This document shows, in pieces, positions 28,002-36,696 of a stretch of DNA of 50,533 nucleotides; positions within the stretch are counted from its first letter, which is position 1, and each line of letters opens with the position of its first letter. Position numbers and translations under genes: made by a program. The DNA comes from an uncultured Clostridia bacterium (GTDB taxonomy: Bacteria; Bacillota; Clostridia; Christensenellales; Aristaeellaceae). The notes under the pieces are model-generated. The model was not told the origin of the DNA. It ran no database searches and saw only the letters and a program-made list of their open reading frames with translations. Location of the stretch: positions 1 to 50,533 of the forward strand of contig CAMVFE010000016.1 in NCBI GenBank assembly GCA_947166705.1, in the 5' to 3' direction.

Positions 28002-28077
28002 AGGTACAGGAACCTCCTTAAAAAATTTTATTTCTAAACGGTTTGAAGCGAAACCGTCAGAAATCACCCAGCCACGA

Positions 28078-29019
28078 TTAACCTTTGACAGAACCAACGG
28101 TAAGGCCCTTGATGAAATACTTCTGGAAGAAGGGGTATATTACCATAATCGGGCCAATAACCACAATCACCGTCGCCATCGTGGAAGAATACTGTGGGAT
28201 GGTGTTGCCCATGGCAGCACGAGCGGCTGCAGGAACATTGTTGTTATTCAGAAGGAATTCGATGCTCTTCTGTATATTAATTAACAGGAGCTGCAGGGGT
28301 TTTTTGCTGTTTGTGGTGATATACATCAGAGCGTTCTGCCAGTCATTCCAGTAAGCAGTCGCCATCATAAAGCCGACAGCGGCCAAAGATGGCTTCAGCA
28401 ACGGAAGCGTAATCTGGAAGAAAGTACGATAATCACCAGCGCCGTCAATGGTTGCTGCCTCCATCAGTTCTCCAGGGATACTGTTGGAAATGTAGGTCCT
28501 CAGAATGATGACATTCATCGTTGTGACAGCCAAAGGAAGAATCAGCAGCAGGAGGCTGTCCTTCAGACCGTACCAACTGGTGAAAACTATGTATCCGGAC
28601 AATTGACCGCCGTTGAAAAGCATCGGAATCAGAAGAAAAATGGAAAGAAAACGGGCCAGTCTGAAGCCAGGACGACTGATTGAATAGGCATACATGCTCA
28701 TAACCAGCAGCCCCAGAAAAGTTCCCACGACCGTGATAAAAATAGTTATTCCGTAAGAAGTCAGCAGCTGGTTGCCATAGCGAAGCACGGAGTTCATTCC
28801 GTTCATGCTCCATTGACCAGGAAAGAAGGAAAACCCGTTCTGATTAATCCACATCTCATCGGTGAAAGCAGAAACGAAAACCAGAATCACCGGCGCAAAG
28901 CAGAACAGCGTAAACAGGAATACAAAGAACAGAAGGATAATCTGTCCCAGACCTATTTTTTTTCTTCTAGTGCTGATCTTCACATTCTTCGAGGGTTGTT
29001 TTGCAGCTACAGTACTCAT
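28078..29019 (-). CDS. ABC sugar permease, YtcP/LplC (MalG-like) type
   Basis: A 313-residue permease with six predicted membrane helices starting near 25. It has the EAA coupling loop EAATIDGAGDYRTFFQITLPLLKP near 205 and the terminal GSVKG common to CUT1 permeases. A basic N-terminal tail (KNVKISTRRKKIG) faces the cytoplasm. It lies 22 nt downstream of the other permease and 76 nt upstream of the binding protein, forming one transporter. GGGAGG precedes the ATG. Confidence 0.92.
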   Translation of the reverse strand: MSTVAAKQPSKNVKISTRRKKIGLGQIILLFFVFLFTLFCFAPVILVFVSAFTDEMWINQNGFSFFPGQWSMNGMNSVLRYGNQLLTSYGITIFITVVGTFLGLLVMSMYAYSISRPGFRLARFLSIFLLIPMLFNGGQLSGYIVFTSWYGLKDSLLLLILPLAVTTMNVIILRTYISNSIPGELMEAATIDGAGDYRTFFQITLPLLKPSLAAVGFMMATAYWNDWQNALMYITTNSKKPLQLLLINIQKSIEFLLNNNNVPAAARAAMGNTIPQYSSTMATVIVVIGPIMVIYPFFQKYFIKGLTVGSVKG

Positions 29020-29041
29020 TATTCATTCCTCCCTTCGCCAA

Positions 29042-29944
29042 TCAGAAAAGCGCGCCTTCAGGTTCGATCCTGCGAACCGTGAAATTGGCGAGGAGCATCA
29101 TAAGGAGTCCGACGATGGACTGGAAGAAGGAAGCTGCTGCGGTATATCCGAAATTCGAAGAGTGAAGTATCTGATTCAGTATATACGAGTCGATAACCTG
29201 CGTTGTGCTGTACAGAGCACCGTTATTCCGGGTTACCTGATAGAACAGGCCGGTGTCTGAACGCATTACGTTTCCGACGGAAAGCAGTAGCATGACGGTG
29301 ATCATCGGAATCAATGAAGGAATTGTAATGTGAGCAATCTGCTGCCACTTGTTTGCGCCATCAATATCAGCTGCTTCATACAAAGCAGTATCGATTCCGG
29401 CGAGAACTGACATGTACAGTACTGAACCATAACCGGTATCCTTCCAGATTTTCACAATCAGAAGAATCCAGGGCCAATACCCAGCATTGGAATAAAATCG
29501 GGTCCGTGTTCCGAACAAATGGTTGATCAGGCCTGTACGGGAGTCAATAAATGCAAAAACAATAAACTGAACGGCCGCGTAAGAAATAAAAACAGGAATG
29601 ATCATTAGTGTCTGCATCGTTTTTCCGGCTTTTTTGAAAGCAAGCTGATCAATGCAGATAGCAATCGTAACATTCAGCACCGTACCGACAGCAGTGAACA
29701 GAAGATAATACAGGATGGTGTTCTTTGTCATGTTGACAAAAGTATCGCGAGACTTAATCAAAAACTCGAAGTTGCTCAACCCCACCCAGTCACTGCCAAA
29801 GATACCCTTTGAGTAGTCGAAGTTCTTGAAGGCCATGACCAGACCGGACATCGGAATGTACATAATGAAGAGCAGGATCAAGAACGCAGGAAGCGCCATC
29901 ACCACATGAGCACGATGTTTCCAAGTATTTTGCCAGAAATTCAA
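29042..29944 (-). CDS. ABC sugar permease, LplB (MalF-like) type
   Basis: About 300 residues, six membrane helices, with the EAA loop EAADIDGANKWQQIAHITIPSL near 190. The opening RAHVVMALPAFLILLFIMYIPMSG matches LplB/YteP permeases. The start is uncertain. The frame is open to ATGs at 30013 and 30004, but neither has a ribosome site. A TTG at 29944, with GGGGATGG just before it, gives the usual short N-terminus, so I use it. First gene of the operon, preceded by a perfect-spacing promoter at 30051-30079. Confidence 0.85.
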   Translation of the reverse strand: MNFWQNTWKHRAHVVMALPAFLILLFIMYIPMSGLVMAFKNFDYSKGIFGSDWVGLSNFEFLIKSRDTFVNMTKNTILYYLLFTAVGTVLNVTIAICIDQLAFKKAGKTMQTLMIIPVFISYAAVQFIVFAFIDSRTGLINHLFGTRTRFYSNAGYWPWILLIVKIWKDTGYGSVLYMSVLAGIDTALYEAADIDGANKWQQIAHITIPSLIPMITVMLLLSVGNVMRSDTGLFYQVTRNNGALYSTTQVIDSYILNQILHSSNFGYTAAASFFQSIVGLLMMLLANFTVRRIEPEGALF

Positions 29945-30050
29945 CAAACCATCCCCTTTTTTCGCTCCTGAACAGGGTTCAAGAGAAAGATAAAAATCCA
30001 ACATGAAAAACAAAGGGGCATAAACCGCTTTGCTCTTTCAACTGAGGAGC

Positions 30051-30079
30051 ATTATAACGCATAAAAACCAAAAAGGCAA
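30051..30079 (-). promoter_or_regulatory. Promoter of the LplB/LplC-type ABC operon
   Basis: Minus-strand TTGCCT (30079-30074), 17 nt, TATAAT (30056-30051). The leader to the proposed start codon is about 100 nt. The rest of the 29945-30232 gap is AT-rich, holds no gene, and has no clear terminator for the upstream operon. Confidence 0.75.
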
Positions 30080-30232
30080 CAGATAAGTAAATTTTGGCAA
30101 TATACCATTTGTATTTTTTGATAATTAACCATGAATCCGCCTTTCTCCCGGAGCACTGTCGGAAATGGAGCTCTCCAGTACAGGCGTTTTTTATTTCTTT
30201 AGCTCGCAGGTCACGATAATGCCATAAGAGAT

Positions 30233-31093
30233 TTACCCCTTTACCGCACCTGCAGCCACACCTTTAATGATGTGTTTCTGGCAGGCCAGGTAAAAAACGA
30301 TGACCGGTATAATACTCATAAGAATCAGTGCCATGGTGGCTCCAAGATCCACCGTGCCGTAACTGCCTTTCAGATACTGGATGTGAATCGGAATCGTCCG
30401 GTATAGATTTATATCCAACACAAGATATGGAAGGAGGTAATCGTTCCAGATCCACATGATTTCAAGAATGCCCACGGAGATCATCGTTGGTTTGAGCATC
30501 GGGAAAACCACTGAGAAAAACATCCGAACCGTGTTGCATCCATCAATGGATCCTGCTTCCTCGATTTCCAGCGGAATGGATTTCACGAAGCCGGCAAACA
30601 TGAAGATCGCCAGCCCTGCGCCGAATCCGAGGTACACGATGGGAATCGTCCAGGGCGTATTGAGGCTCAGGGAGTCCGCCGTCTGGGACAGGGTATACAT
30701 CACCATCTGGAAGGGAACCACCATGGAAAACACGCACAGGTAATAGATGGCCTTGCAGACCAGGGAGTTCACCCGCGCGATATACCAGGCCGCCATGGAA
30801 GTAAACAGCAGAATCATCCCCGTGGAAAGAAGGGTGATCACCGTGCTGTAAAGAACGCTGTTCCAGAAGGGATAGTTTCCGAAAGTAACGCCCTTCTCAA
30901 AGTTCTGGATCCCGGCCCACATCTCACCGGTGGGCAGCGCGAAGGTATCGGTCTTGACATAGGTATTCAGCTTGAAGGAATTCAGCGCCACCATCACAAC
31001 GGGCAGCACATATATGACGCAGATCACGGCCAGTACGATGGACAGTATCATTTTGGACCGCTTTTCTGACCGGAGGCTTAGCCTGTTTCCCAT
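30233..31093 (-). CDS. ABC sugar permease, MalG type
   Basis: A 286-residue permease with six predicted helices. It has the EAA loop EEAGSIDGCNTVRMFFSVVFPMLKP near 185 and the terminal AAGAVKG typical of CUT1 inner-membrane subunits. The ATG at 31093 overlaps the stop codon of the upstream permease in the sequence TAATG, and GGGAGG lies 9 nt upstream, so translation is coupled. With the two genes upstream it forms a complete binding-protein/permease set without an ATPase. Its position divergent from a GH38 alpha-mannosidase suggests a mannose-containing oligosaccharide. Confidence 0.92.
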   Translation of the reverse strand: MGNRLSLRSEKRSKMILSIVLAVICVIYVLPVVMVALNSFKLNTYVKTDTFALPTGEMWAGIQNFEKGVTFGNYPFWNSVLYSTVITLLSTGMILLFTSMAAWYIARVNSLVCKAIYYLCVFSMVVPFQMVMYTLSQTADSLSLNTPWTIPIVYLGFGAGLAIFMFAGFVKSIPLEIEEAGSIDGCNTVRMFFSVVFPMLKPTMISVGILEIMWIWNDYLLPYLVLDINLYRTIPIHIQYLKGSYGTVDLGATMALILMSIIPVIVFYLACQKHIIKGVAAGAVKG

Positions 31094-31980
31094 TACTGCT
31101 GCACCTCCCTCTTCCGCGTATACCACAGCTGCAGGAGACCCAGCCCGGCCACCAGGATGAAGAACAGGACAGCCTTGGCCTGGGCCACACCCTTGGAGGA
31201 GGAACTGGCGGTGTAGAAGGTGTTGTAGATATTCAGCGCCAGCATTTCCGTTGTTTTGACAGAAGTTCCGTCCGGCTGAATCAGGAAGGGCTGTCCGCCG
31301 GTAAGCGCCAGGTTCTGGTCAAATAGCTTGAATCCGTTGGTCAAAGTCAGAAATGTACAGATTGTGATAGAAGGCATCACATTGGGAATCGTCACCCGGA
31401 ATAACGTCTGAGCCTTTGTGGCACCGTCAATCTTGGCGGCTTCCAGCATATCCTCCGGCACAGCCTGCAGTCCGGCGATATAAATGATCATCACATATCC
31501 GATCTGCTGCCAGCACATCAGGATAATCAGTCCCCAGAACCCGTAATTGGCGTTCAGGAGAATGGAAGTGCTGTACCGGGACAGAATTCCGTCAAAAATC
31601 ATGGACCAGATATATCCCAGCACAATGCCGCCGATCAGGTTCGGCATGAAAAAAACTGTCCGATATAGGTTGCTGCCTTTGATTCCCTGAGTCAGTGCGT
31701 AGGCAACGGCAAACCCGAGAATATTGATCAGCAGCAGACTGACAATCGCGAACAGAGCTGTATACCAAAAAGCATGCAGAAAACTGGGATCAGACAACGC
31801 CTTTGCATAATTGCCAAATCCGATCCAGGTTGCCCTGTTGATCAGTTTAAACTTGCAGAACGACAGATAGATGCCCTGGAAAAAGGGCCAGACGAATCCG
31901 ATAACGAAGCAGATGGTGACCGGGCCCAGGAACAGCCAGCCCCACCGCCTCATCGGATTCTTGAATATCCCTTTCCGCAC
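31093..31980 (-). CDS. ABC sugar permease, MalF/UgpA type
   Basis: About 295 residues with six predicted helices. The EAA loop is EAAKIDGATKAQTLFRVTIPNVMP near 195, preceded by YIAGLQAVPEDML, a strong CUT1 signature. It probably starts at a GTG: GTG at 31980 has GGGGAG 8 nt upstream, while GTG at 31989 would place the ribosome site too close. It ends with TAATG shared with the next permease. The 77-nt gap to the binding-protein gene upstream holds a hairpin. Confidence 0.9.
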   Translation of the reverse strand: MRKGIFKNPMRRWGWLFLGPVTICFVIGFVWPFFQGIYLSFCKFKLINRATWIGFGNYAKALSDPSFLHAFWYTALFAIVSLLLINILGFAVAYALTQGIKGSNLYRTVFFMPNLIGGIVLGYIWSMIFDGILSRYSTSILLNANYGFWGLIILMCWQQIGYVMIIYIAGLQAVPEDMLEAAKIDGATKAQTLFRVTIPNVMPSITICTFLTLTNGFKLFDQNLALTGGQPFLIQPDGTSVKTTEMLALNIYNTFYTASSSSKGVAQAKAVLFFILVAGLGLLQLWYTRKREVQQ

Positions 31981-32009
31981 GAAGCGCACTCCCCTCTCTG
32001 TTGAAAAGA

Positions 32010-32037
32010 GCAGGGCGGACGAAGGCGTCCGCCCTGC
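32010..32037 (-). other. Hairpin between binding-protein and permease genes
   Basis: A 12-bp perfect stem (32010-32021 with 32026-32037) and a 4-nt loop, followed on the minus strand by TCTTTTC. Probably a partial terminator or decay barrier that raises binding-protein output over permease output. Confidence 0.7.
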
Positions 32038-32057
32038 AGAATGACAGGTATCAGGTA

Positions 32058-33320
32058 TTATTCGTTCGCGGCAGCGTAGTTCGTAGCCCAGCCATCCACG
32101 ATGGCGGTCCGAACCAGCTCCCAGTTCGCGTCGGTCTGGTCCGCGTCAAACTGGTTAAGTGCGGAAACCAGGGCCGCCCGGTATGCGTCTACATTGGGCT
32201 GAGAAACCCATTCCATCACATAACAGCCGTTGGCAGTATAATTCGCAGCATCACTCAGGAAACCGTTGGTGGATTCAGCAGCATGCTTGTAGGGAATAAC
32301 TCCCAGCTGCTCGACTATGATCGCAGAAGCTTCCGGATCGCTGACCAGCCACATCATGAAGTCCATGGTAGCTTGCTTGTCCGCGTCAGAGGCATCCTTG
32401 TTGATAGCCCAGCAGTTTTCAGTACCGCAGTTTAGACCGGCTTTTTCCTCGCCTTCTACGCCGCAGTAATAAGGAATCATCTTCGCACCGGGAACCCGGG
32501 CGGCCAGCGTGGCATAATCCCAGGAACCGGTCAGGTAGAAGGTCACCTTTCCGCTCATGAACTCTTCCGCGGCATCATGTCCGCCGGTGGCGAGATCCTT
32601 GGGATCGGTAATGCTGTTGTTCACGATCAGGCTGTACAGGGCCCTGAAGTTGTCAACATAGTCGCCGGTCAGCGTGGCAGGCATATCCTTCCAGCCGTCC
32701 GCCTTCTTCTCATAGAAGTATTCCAGGTTGATCAGGTGGCCGGTGTACCGCCAGCTGGAGGAAGAATCCATGTCCGCGGAGGCGAAAGCGTCGAAGCCCA
32801 GGGCCTCAGCGTTGGCGTGAATGTCTTCCGCCACAGCCTTCAGGCCCTCAAAATTGACCAGCTCGTCCATGGAATGGCCAGCTTTCTCCACGTTTTCGGG
32901 ATTGACAACGATGCCGTAGCATTCGTAGCAGTAGCCGATGGATACCAGACGGCCTTCCTCATCATAGAGGTTGTAGGCATCGGTCGTCAGTTCTTCGGCG
33001 ATCGGGGTGCCGGTCAGGTCCATGGCGAATTCGCCCCATTCCCTGACGCCTTCAGCGTTACCGATGACGAACAAGGTCGGAGCGCCGCTCTTGCCCATTT
33101 CGTTCAGCAGCGTGGAATTGTAGCTTCCGGAAGCGGCGGTCACGATTTTCACCGCAACGCCGGTGCTTTCGGTATACTTGGCGGCCAGGGACTGCAGCGT
33201 TTCATCCAGTTCAGGCTTGAAATTCAGCCAGTACACAGCCCCCCCATCTGCAAGAGCAGCAGGGAAGCCAAGAGAGAACACCATGATCATGGTAATCAGG
33301 ACAGCAAGAATCTTCTTCAT
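32058..33320 (-). CDS. Sugar ABC substrate-binding protein (CUT1, family 1)
   Basis: A 420-residue exported binding protein with signal peptide MKKILAVLITMIMVFSLGFPAALA and no lipobox cysteine. Typical family 1 sugar-binding features follow: VYWLNFKPELDETLQSLAAKYTESTGVAVKIVTAASG, then GKVTFYLTGSWDYATL near 275, the ligand-capping segment of maltose/oligosaccharide binders. The ATG at 33320 has AAGGAG 8 nt upstream; the frame extends to 33380, overlapping the -10 box. First gene of a three-gene transporter operon divergent from the alpha-mannosidase, so I infer a mannoside or other N-glycan fragment as ligand. Confidence 0.92.
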   Translation of the reverse strand: MKKILAVLITMIMVFSLGFPAALADGGAVYWLNFKPELDETLQSLAAKYTESTGVAVKIVTAASGSYNSTLLNEMGKSGAPTLFVIGNAEGVREWGEFAMDLTGTPIAEELTTDAYNLYDEEGRLVSIGYCYECYGIVVNPENVEKAGHSMDELVNFEGLKAVAEDIHANAEALGFDAFASADMDSSSSWRYTGHLINLEYFYEKKADGWKDMPATLTGDYVDNFRALYSLIVNNSITDPKDLATGGHDAAEEFMSGKVTFYLTGSWDYATLAARVPGAKMIPYYCGVEGEEKAGLNCGTENCWAINKDASDADKQATMDFMMWLVSDPEASAIIVEQLGVIPYKHAAESTNGFLSDAANYTANGCYVMEWVSQPNVDAYRAALVSALNQFDADQTDANWELVRTAIVDGWATNYAAANE

Positions 33321-33378
33321 GACAATTCTCCTTTTCACTTTTATTGAGCGGTTGGAATTACTTCCAAGCATCGATGGC

Positions 33379-33407
33379 ATTTTACTCTTTGCTTTTTACT
33401 TTGTCAA
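33379..33407 (-). promoter_or_regulatory. Promoter of the CUT1 transporter operon
   Basis: Minus-strand TTGACA (33407-33402), 17 nt, TAAAAT (33384-33379): a near-consensus promoter about 60 nt before the binding-protein start. Confidence 0.85.
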
Positions 33408-33491
33408 TAATGATTTCTCTGGCAGCACGCAGGCAAGTTTTTTGAAAAAACAAGTAACAATTCTGCTCTTTCTGCAGAATGCCTTTTATGC

Positions 33492-33497
33492 TATACT
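33492..33497 (+). promoter_or_regulatory. Extended -10 promoter of the alpha-mannosidase
   Basis: TATACT preceded by TGC (extended -10), only 20 nt before the ATG at 33518. No good -35 is visible. The region between this and the divergent promoter (33408-33491) is free for an operator. Confidence 0.5.
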
Positions 33498-33517
33498 GGC
33501 CCCGGGAGGAGAGAAAA

Positions 33518-36500
33518 ATGAAATACATGCATTCGGAGTGGCGCGGACGCCTGGCGCACTGGATCGACACCCTGAAGAAGGATTTTTACCGTCCCCTCGG
33601 GAGCATGGAGGCAGAGGCTTTTCTGACGACGGAGCATCTGACGCCGGAGCAGGCGGCGGCGCAGCCTTTTGAACCGATCAGCCCCGGCACGGCCTGGGGC
33701 AGAAGCTGGGAATACTGCTGGCTGCGGGCGGGCATCACCCTGCCGCCCGAGGCGGCCGGAAGGCGCATCGTCATGGACCTGTGCACCGGCGGCGAAACCA
33801 CCGTGTTCGTGGACGGACGATCCTTCGGCACCTATCGCGCGGGATGGGTCGACGTACCCCACCATTTTATCGAGGACAACTGCCTGACAGCCTTCGGCGA
33901 AGCGGGACGAAGCTATGACCTGCTGATGGAAGCCTACGCGGGGCATTTTTTTCCGCAGTCCGAGAATATCGGCGGGTGCTGCACCGGGCCGGTGCTGCCG
34001 GGCAGCTACGCGGATCCCCGGGAGGGGAAAACGCGGGCCGTTCTGGGACAGATGACCTACGGCATCTGGGACGAGGATGCCTACCAGCTTTACATGGATC
34101 TGCATACGCTGAGCCTGCTGGCCGACCAGGTTGATCCGGAAAGCCTGCGGGCGGACCGGCTGGCGGAAGCGCTGGAGCAGGCTACGCTGGCCGTCGACTT
34201 CGAGCAGCCTGCCGAGGCGCGCGGCGCCTCCTACCGCGCGGCAAGGGAGTGCCTGCGGCCGGCGCTGGAGGCCGTGAACGGCAGCACCGCGCCTGCCTTT
34301 TACGCCATCGGCAACGCCCATCTGGACCTGGCGTGGCTCTGGCCCATGGCGGAGACGCGCCGAAAGACCAGCCGGACCTTCGCCGCGCAGCTGCGGCTGA
34401 TGGAGGAGTATCCGGAATATAAGTACCTGCAGAGCCAGCCGGCCGCCTATGTGATGTGCCGGGAGGATTATCCCGAAGTGTACGGGCGCATCAGGGAGGC
34501 CGCGAAGAGGGGACAGTGGATCCCCGAGGGCGCCATGTGGGTGGAGCCGGACACCAACATGACGGGCGGAGAATCGCTGATTCGGCAGCTGATTCACGGC
34601 AAGCGTTTCTTCCGGGAGGAATTCGGCGTGGATTCCCGCCTCCTGTGGCTGCCGGACACCTTCGGCTACTCTGCGGCGCTGCCCCAGATCCTGAAGGGAT
34701 GCGGGGTCCGGTACCTGGTGACGCAGAAGATCTTCTGGTCCTACAACGAGGGCGATCAGTTCCCGTACCACTATTTCACCTGGCAGGGAGCCGACGGAAG
34801 CGAGATCGATACCTTCCTGCCCACCAGCTATACCTACAGAACCGACCCGGAGGAGATCTGCGCGACGTGGAGGAAACGGGTGCAGAAGCGGGGGCTGGAC
34901 GCCTTCCTGCTGCCTTTCGGCTACGGCGACGGCGGCGGAGGGCCCACCCGGGACCACATCGAGTACCTGCGCCGGGAAGCCGACCTGGAGGGCATGCCCC
35001 GGGTCCGGATCGAATCGCCGCTGACCTTCTTCGAGGACATGGAAAAGGCGGGCGGCCCCCGGCACACGTACGTGGGCGAGCTGTATTTCTCGGCGCACCG
35101 GGGCGTCTACACCAGCCAGGCGGCCGTCAAGCGCGGAAACCGGAAGGCTGAAACCGCGCTGAGGGAGGCGGAAATGTGGGGCGCGATGGCAATGCTCCAC
35201 GGCGCGGCGTACCCGCTGGCGCGCATGGACGCGGCCTGGAAGCGGCTGCTGCTCAACCAGTTCCACGACATTCTGCCCGGGTCCTCCATCGCCCGTGTGT
35301 ACGAGGAAGCCAGGAGGGATCACCGGTGGATCATCGAAGAGGCCGAAGCGGTGAAGGACGACGCGCTGAAGGCGCTGGCCAGCGGCGGGGGCGTGACGGT
35401 TTTCAATTCGCTTTCCTTCGAGCGGACCGGCCTGGTGCCGCTGCCCGCGGTCTTCGCGGAGGGCGCGGCGACGGACGGGGGGGACGAAATCCCCGTGCAG
35501 GCCGCAGAGGACGGCTGCCTTGCGCTGGTGACCGTGCCGCCCTGCGGCGCGGTATCGCTGAAGCCCGCGGCCGTGAAAGGGAAAGGCCGCGCGGAAGCGG
35601 CGGGCGGCGTGACCGCGGCGGTGCGCGGCGAAAATGTGGTACTGGAGAATGAATATGTGCGGGCGGTAATCAACGGCCGCGGAGAGGTGATTTCCTATAC
35701 CGAAAGGGCCGGCGGAAGGGAGTTTGCCGGCGGGCCCATGAACCGCCTGCTGCTTTTCAGGGATATTCCCCGGATGTACGACGCCTGGGATATCGATTCC
35801 AACTACGCCCTGCAGCCGGTGGAAACGGAGGGACCGGTCAGCGTAAGCGTAAAGGAGGCATCCGGCCTGCGTGCGTCGGTTCACGTTTCCCGGACCATCG
35901 GGCATTCGGCTTTTGAGCAGGATATTGTGCTGACGGCCGGAGCCCGCCGCCTGGATTTCATCACCCGGGTGGACTGGCATGAGCTGCACAGGCTGCTGAA
36001 GGTGGAGTTCCCGGTGAACGTGCTGGCCGCGGAGGCGATTAACGAAATTCAGTTCGGATACCTGAAACGGCCGACCCACAGATCCCGCCTGTATGACAGC
36101 GACCGCTTCGAGGTCTGCAACCAGCGTTACAGCGCGCTGTGCGACGAAAACCACGGAGCGGCGGTGCTCAACGACTGCAAATACGGCATCAGCATGGAGG
36201 GAAGCGCCCTCCGGCTGACCCTGCTGCGGGCTCCGGCGAGCCCCGAGATGCGCGCGGACAACGGCCCGCACACCTTTACCTACGCCTTCACCGCCTGGGA
36301 GGGGAGCTTCCTGGACAGTCCGGTGGTACGGGAGGCCTATGACCTGAACGTTCCGCTGCAGACGGCGGCCGGCTCCTGCCCCGGCTTCAGCGCCTTCCGG
36401 ACGGACGCGTCGAACATCTTCATCGATACCGTCAAGCCCGCGGAGGACGGCAGCGGGGATATCATCCTGCGGCTGTACGAGGCCAAGAGAGCGGATACCG

Positions 36501-36661
36501 TCTGCCGGCTTATCCCGGGGATTCCGGCGGCCTCCGTCACGGACTGCGACATGCTGGAGAACGCGCGGGAGGAGCTGAATCCGCATGATATCACCCTGCA
36601 CTTCCATCCCTTTGAGATCAGGACGCTGCGGATCCGCACAGGGACCGGGGAGGAAGCATAA
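33518..36661 (+). CDS. Alpha-mannosidase, glycoside hydrolase family 38
   Basis: A 1047-residue cytoplasmic enzyme that cleaves alpha-linked mannose. An N-terminal ancillary domain (about 1-250) is followed by the catalytic domain. The metal-binding NAHLDLAWLWPMAETRRK is near 266, the nucleophile Asp near 380 is in LWLPDTFGYSAALPQ, and the metal/substrate His is in NQFHDILPGSS near 580. The C-terminal half is the beta-sandwich region of GH38 (DWHELHRLLKVEFP). There is no signal peptide, so the substrate is imported, most simply by the divergent ABC transporter. The ATG at 33518 follows GGAGG by 8 nt. It ends within the terminator of the convergent Cas4-like gene. Confidence 0.94.
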   Translation: MKYMHSEWRGRLAHWIDTLKKDFYRPLGSMEAEAFLTTEHLTPEQAAAQPFEPISPGTAWGRSWEYCWLRAGITLPPEAAGRRIVMDLCTGGETTVFVDGRSFGTYRAGWVDVPHHFIEDNCLTAFGEAGRSYDLLMEAYAGHFFPQSENIGGCCTGPVLPGSYADPREGKTRAVLGQMTYGIWDEDAYQLYMDLHTLSLLADQVDPESLRADRLAEALEQATLAVDFEQPAEARGASYRAARECLRPALEAVNGSTAPAFYAIGNAHLDLAWLWPMAETRRKTSRTFAAQLRLMEEYPEYKYLQSQPAAYVMCREDYPEVYGRIREAAKRGQWIPEGAMWVEPDTNMTGGESLIRQLIHGKRFFREEFGVDSRLLWLPDTFGYSAALPQILKGCGVRYLVTQKIFWSYNEGDQFPYHYFTWQGADGSEIDTFLPTSYTYRTDPEEICATWRKRVQKRGLDAFLLPFGYGDGGGGPTRDHIEYLRREADLEGMPRVRIESPLTFFEDMEKAGGPRHTYVGELYFSAHRGVYTSQAAVKRGNRKAETALREAEMWGAMAMLHGAAYPLARMDAAWKRLLLNQFHDILPGSSIARVYEEARRDHRWIIEEAEAVKDDALKALASGGGVTVFNSLSFERTGLVPLPAVFAEGAATDGGDEIPVQAAEDGCLALVTVPPCGAVSLKPAAVKGKGRAEAAGGVTAAVRGENVVLENEYVRAVINGRGEVISYTERAGGREFAGGPMNRLLLFRDIPRMYDAWDIDSNYALQPVETEGPVSVSVKEASGLRASVHVSRTIGHSAFEQDIVLTAGARRLDFITRVDWHELHRLLKVEFPVNVLAAEAINEIQFGYLKRPTHRSRLYDSDRFEVCNQRYSALCDENHGAAVLNDCKYGISMEGSALRLTLLRAPASPEMRADNGPHTFTYAFTAWEGSFLDSPVVREAYDLNVPLQTAAGSCPGFSAFRTDASNIFIDTVKPAEDGSGDIILRLYEAKRADTVCRLIPGIPAASVTDCDMLENAREELNPHDITLHFHPFEIRTLRIRTGTGEEA

Positions 36662-36696
36662 AAAAAGCGGGGAGGCTTTGGATTATTCCTCCCCGC
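36660..36696 (-). terminator. Terminator overlapping the Cas4-like gene's stop codon
   Basis: A 9-bp stem GCGGGGAGG (36667-36675) / CCTCCCCGC (36688-36696), followed on the minus strand by seven T that overlap the last bases of the convergent mannosidase gene. The stop codon at 36685-36683 lies in the loop, so the last codons of the gene build the stem. Confidence 0.88.
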
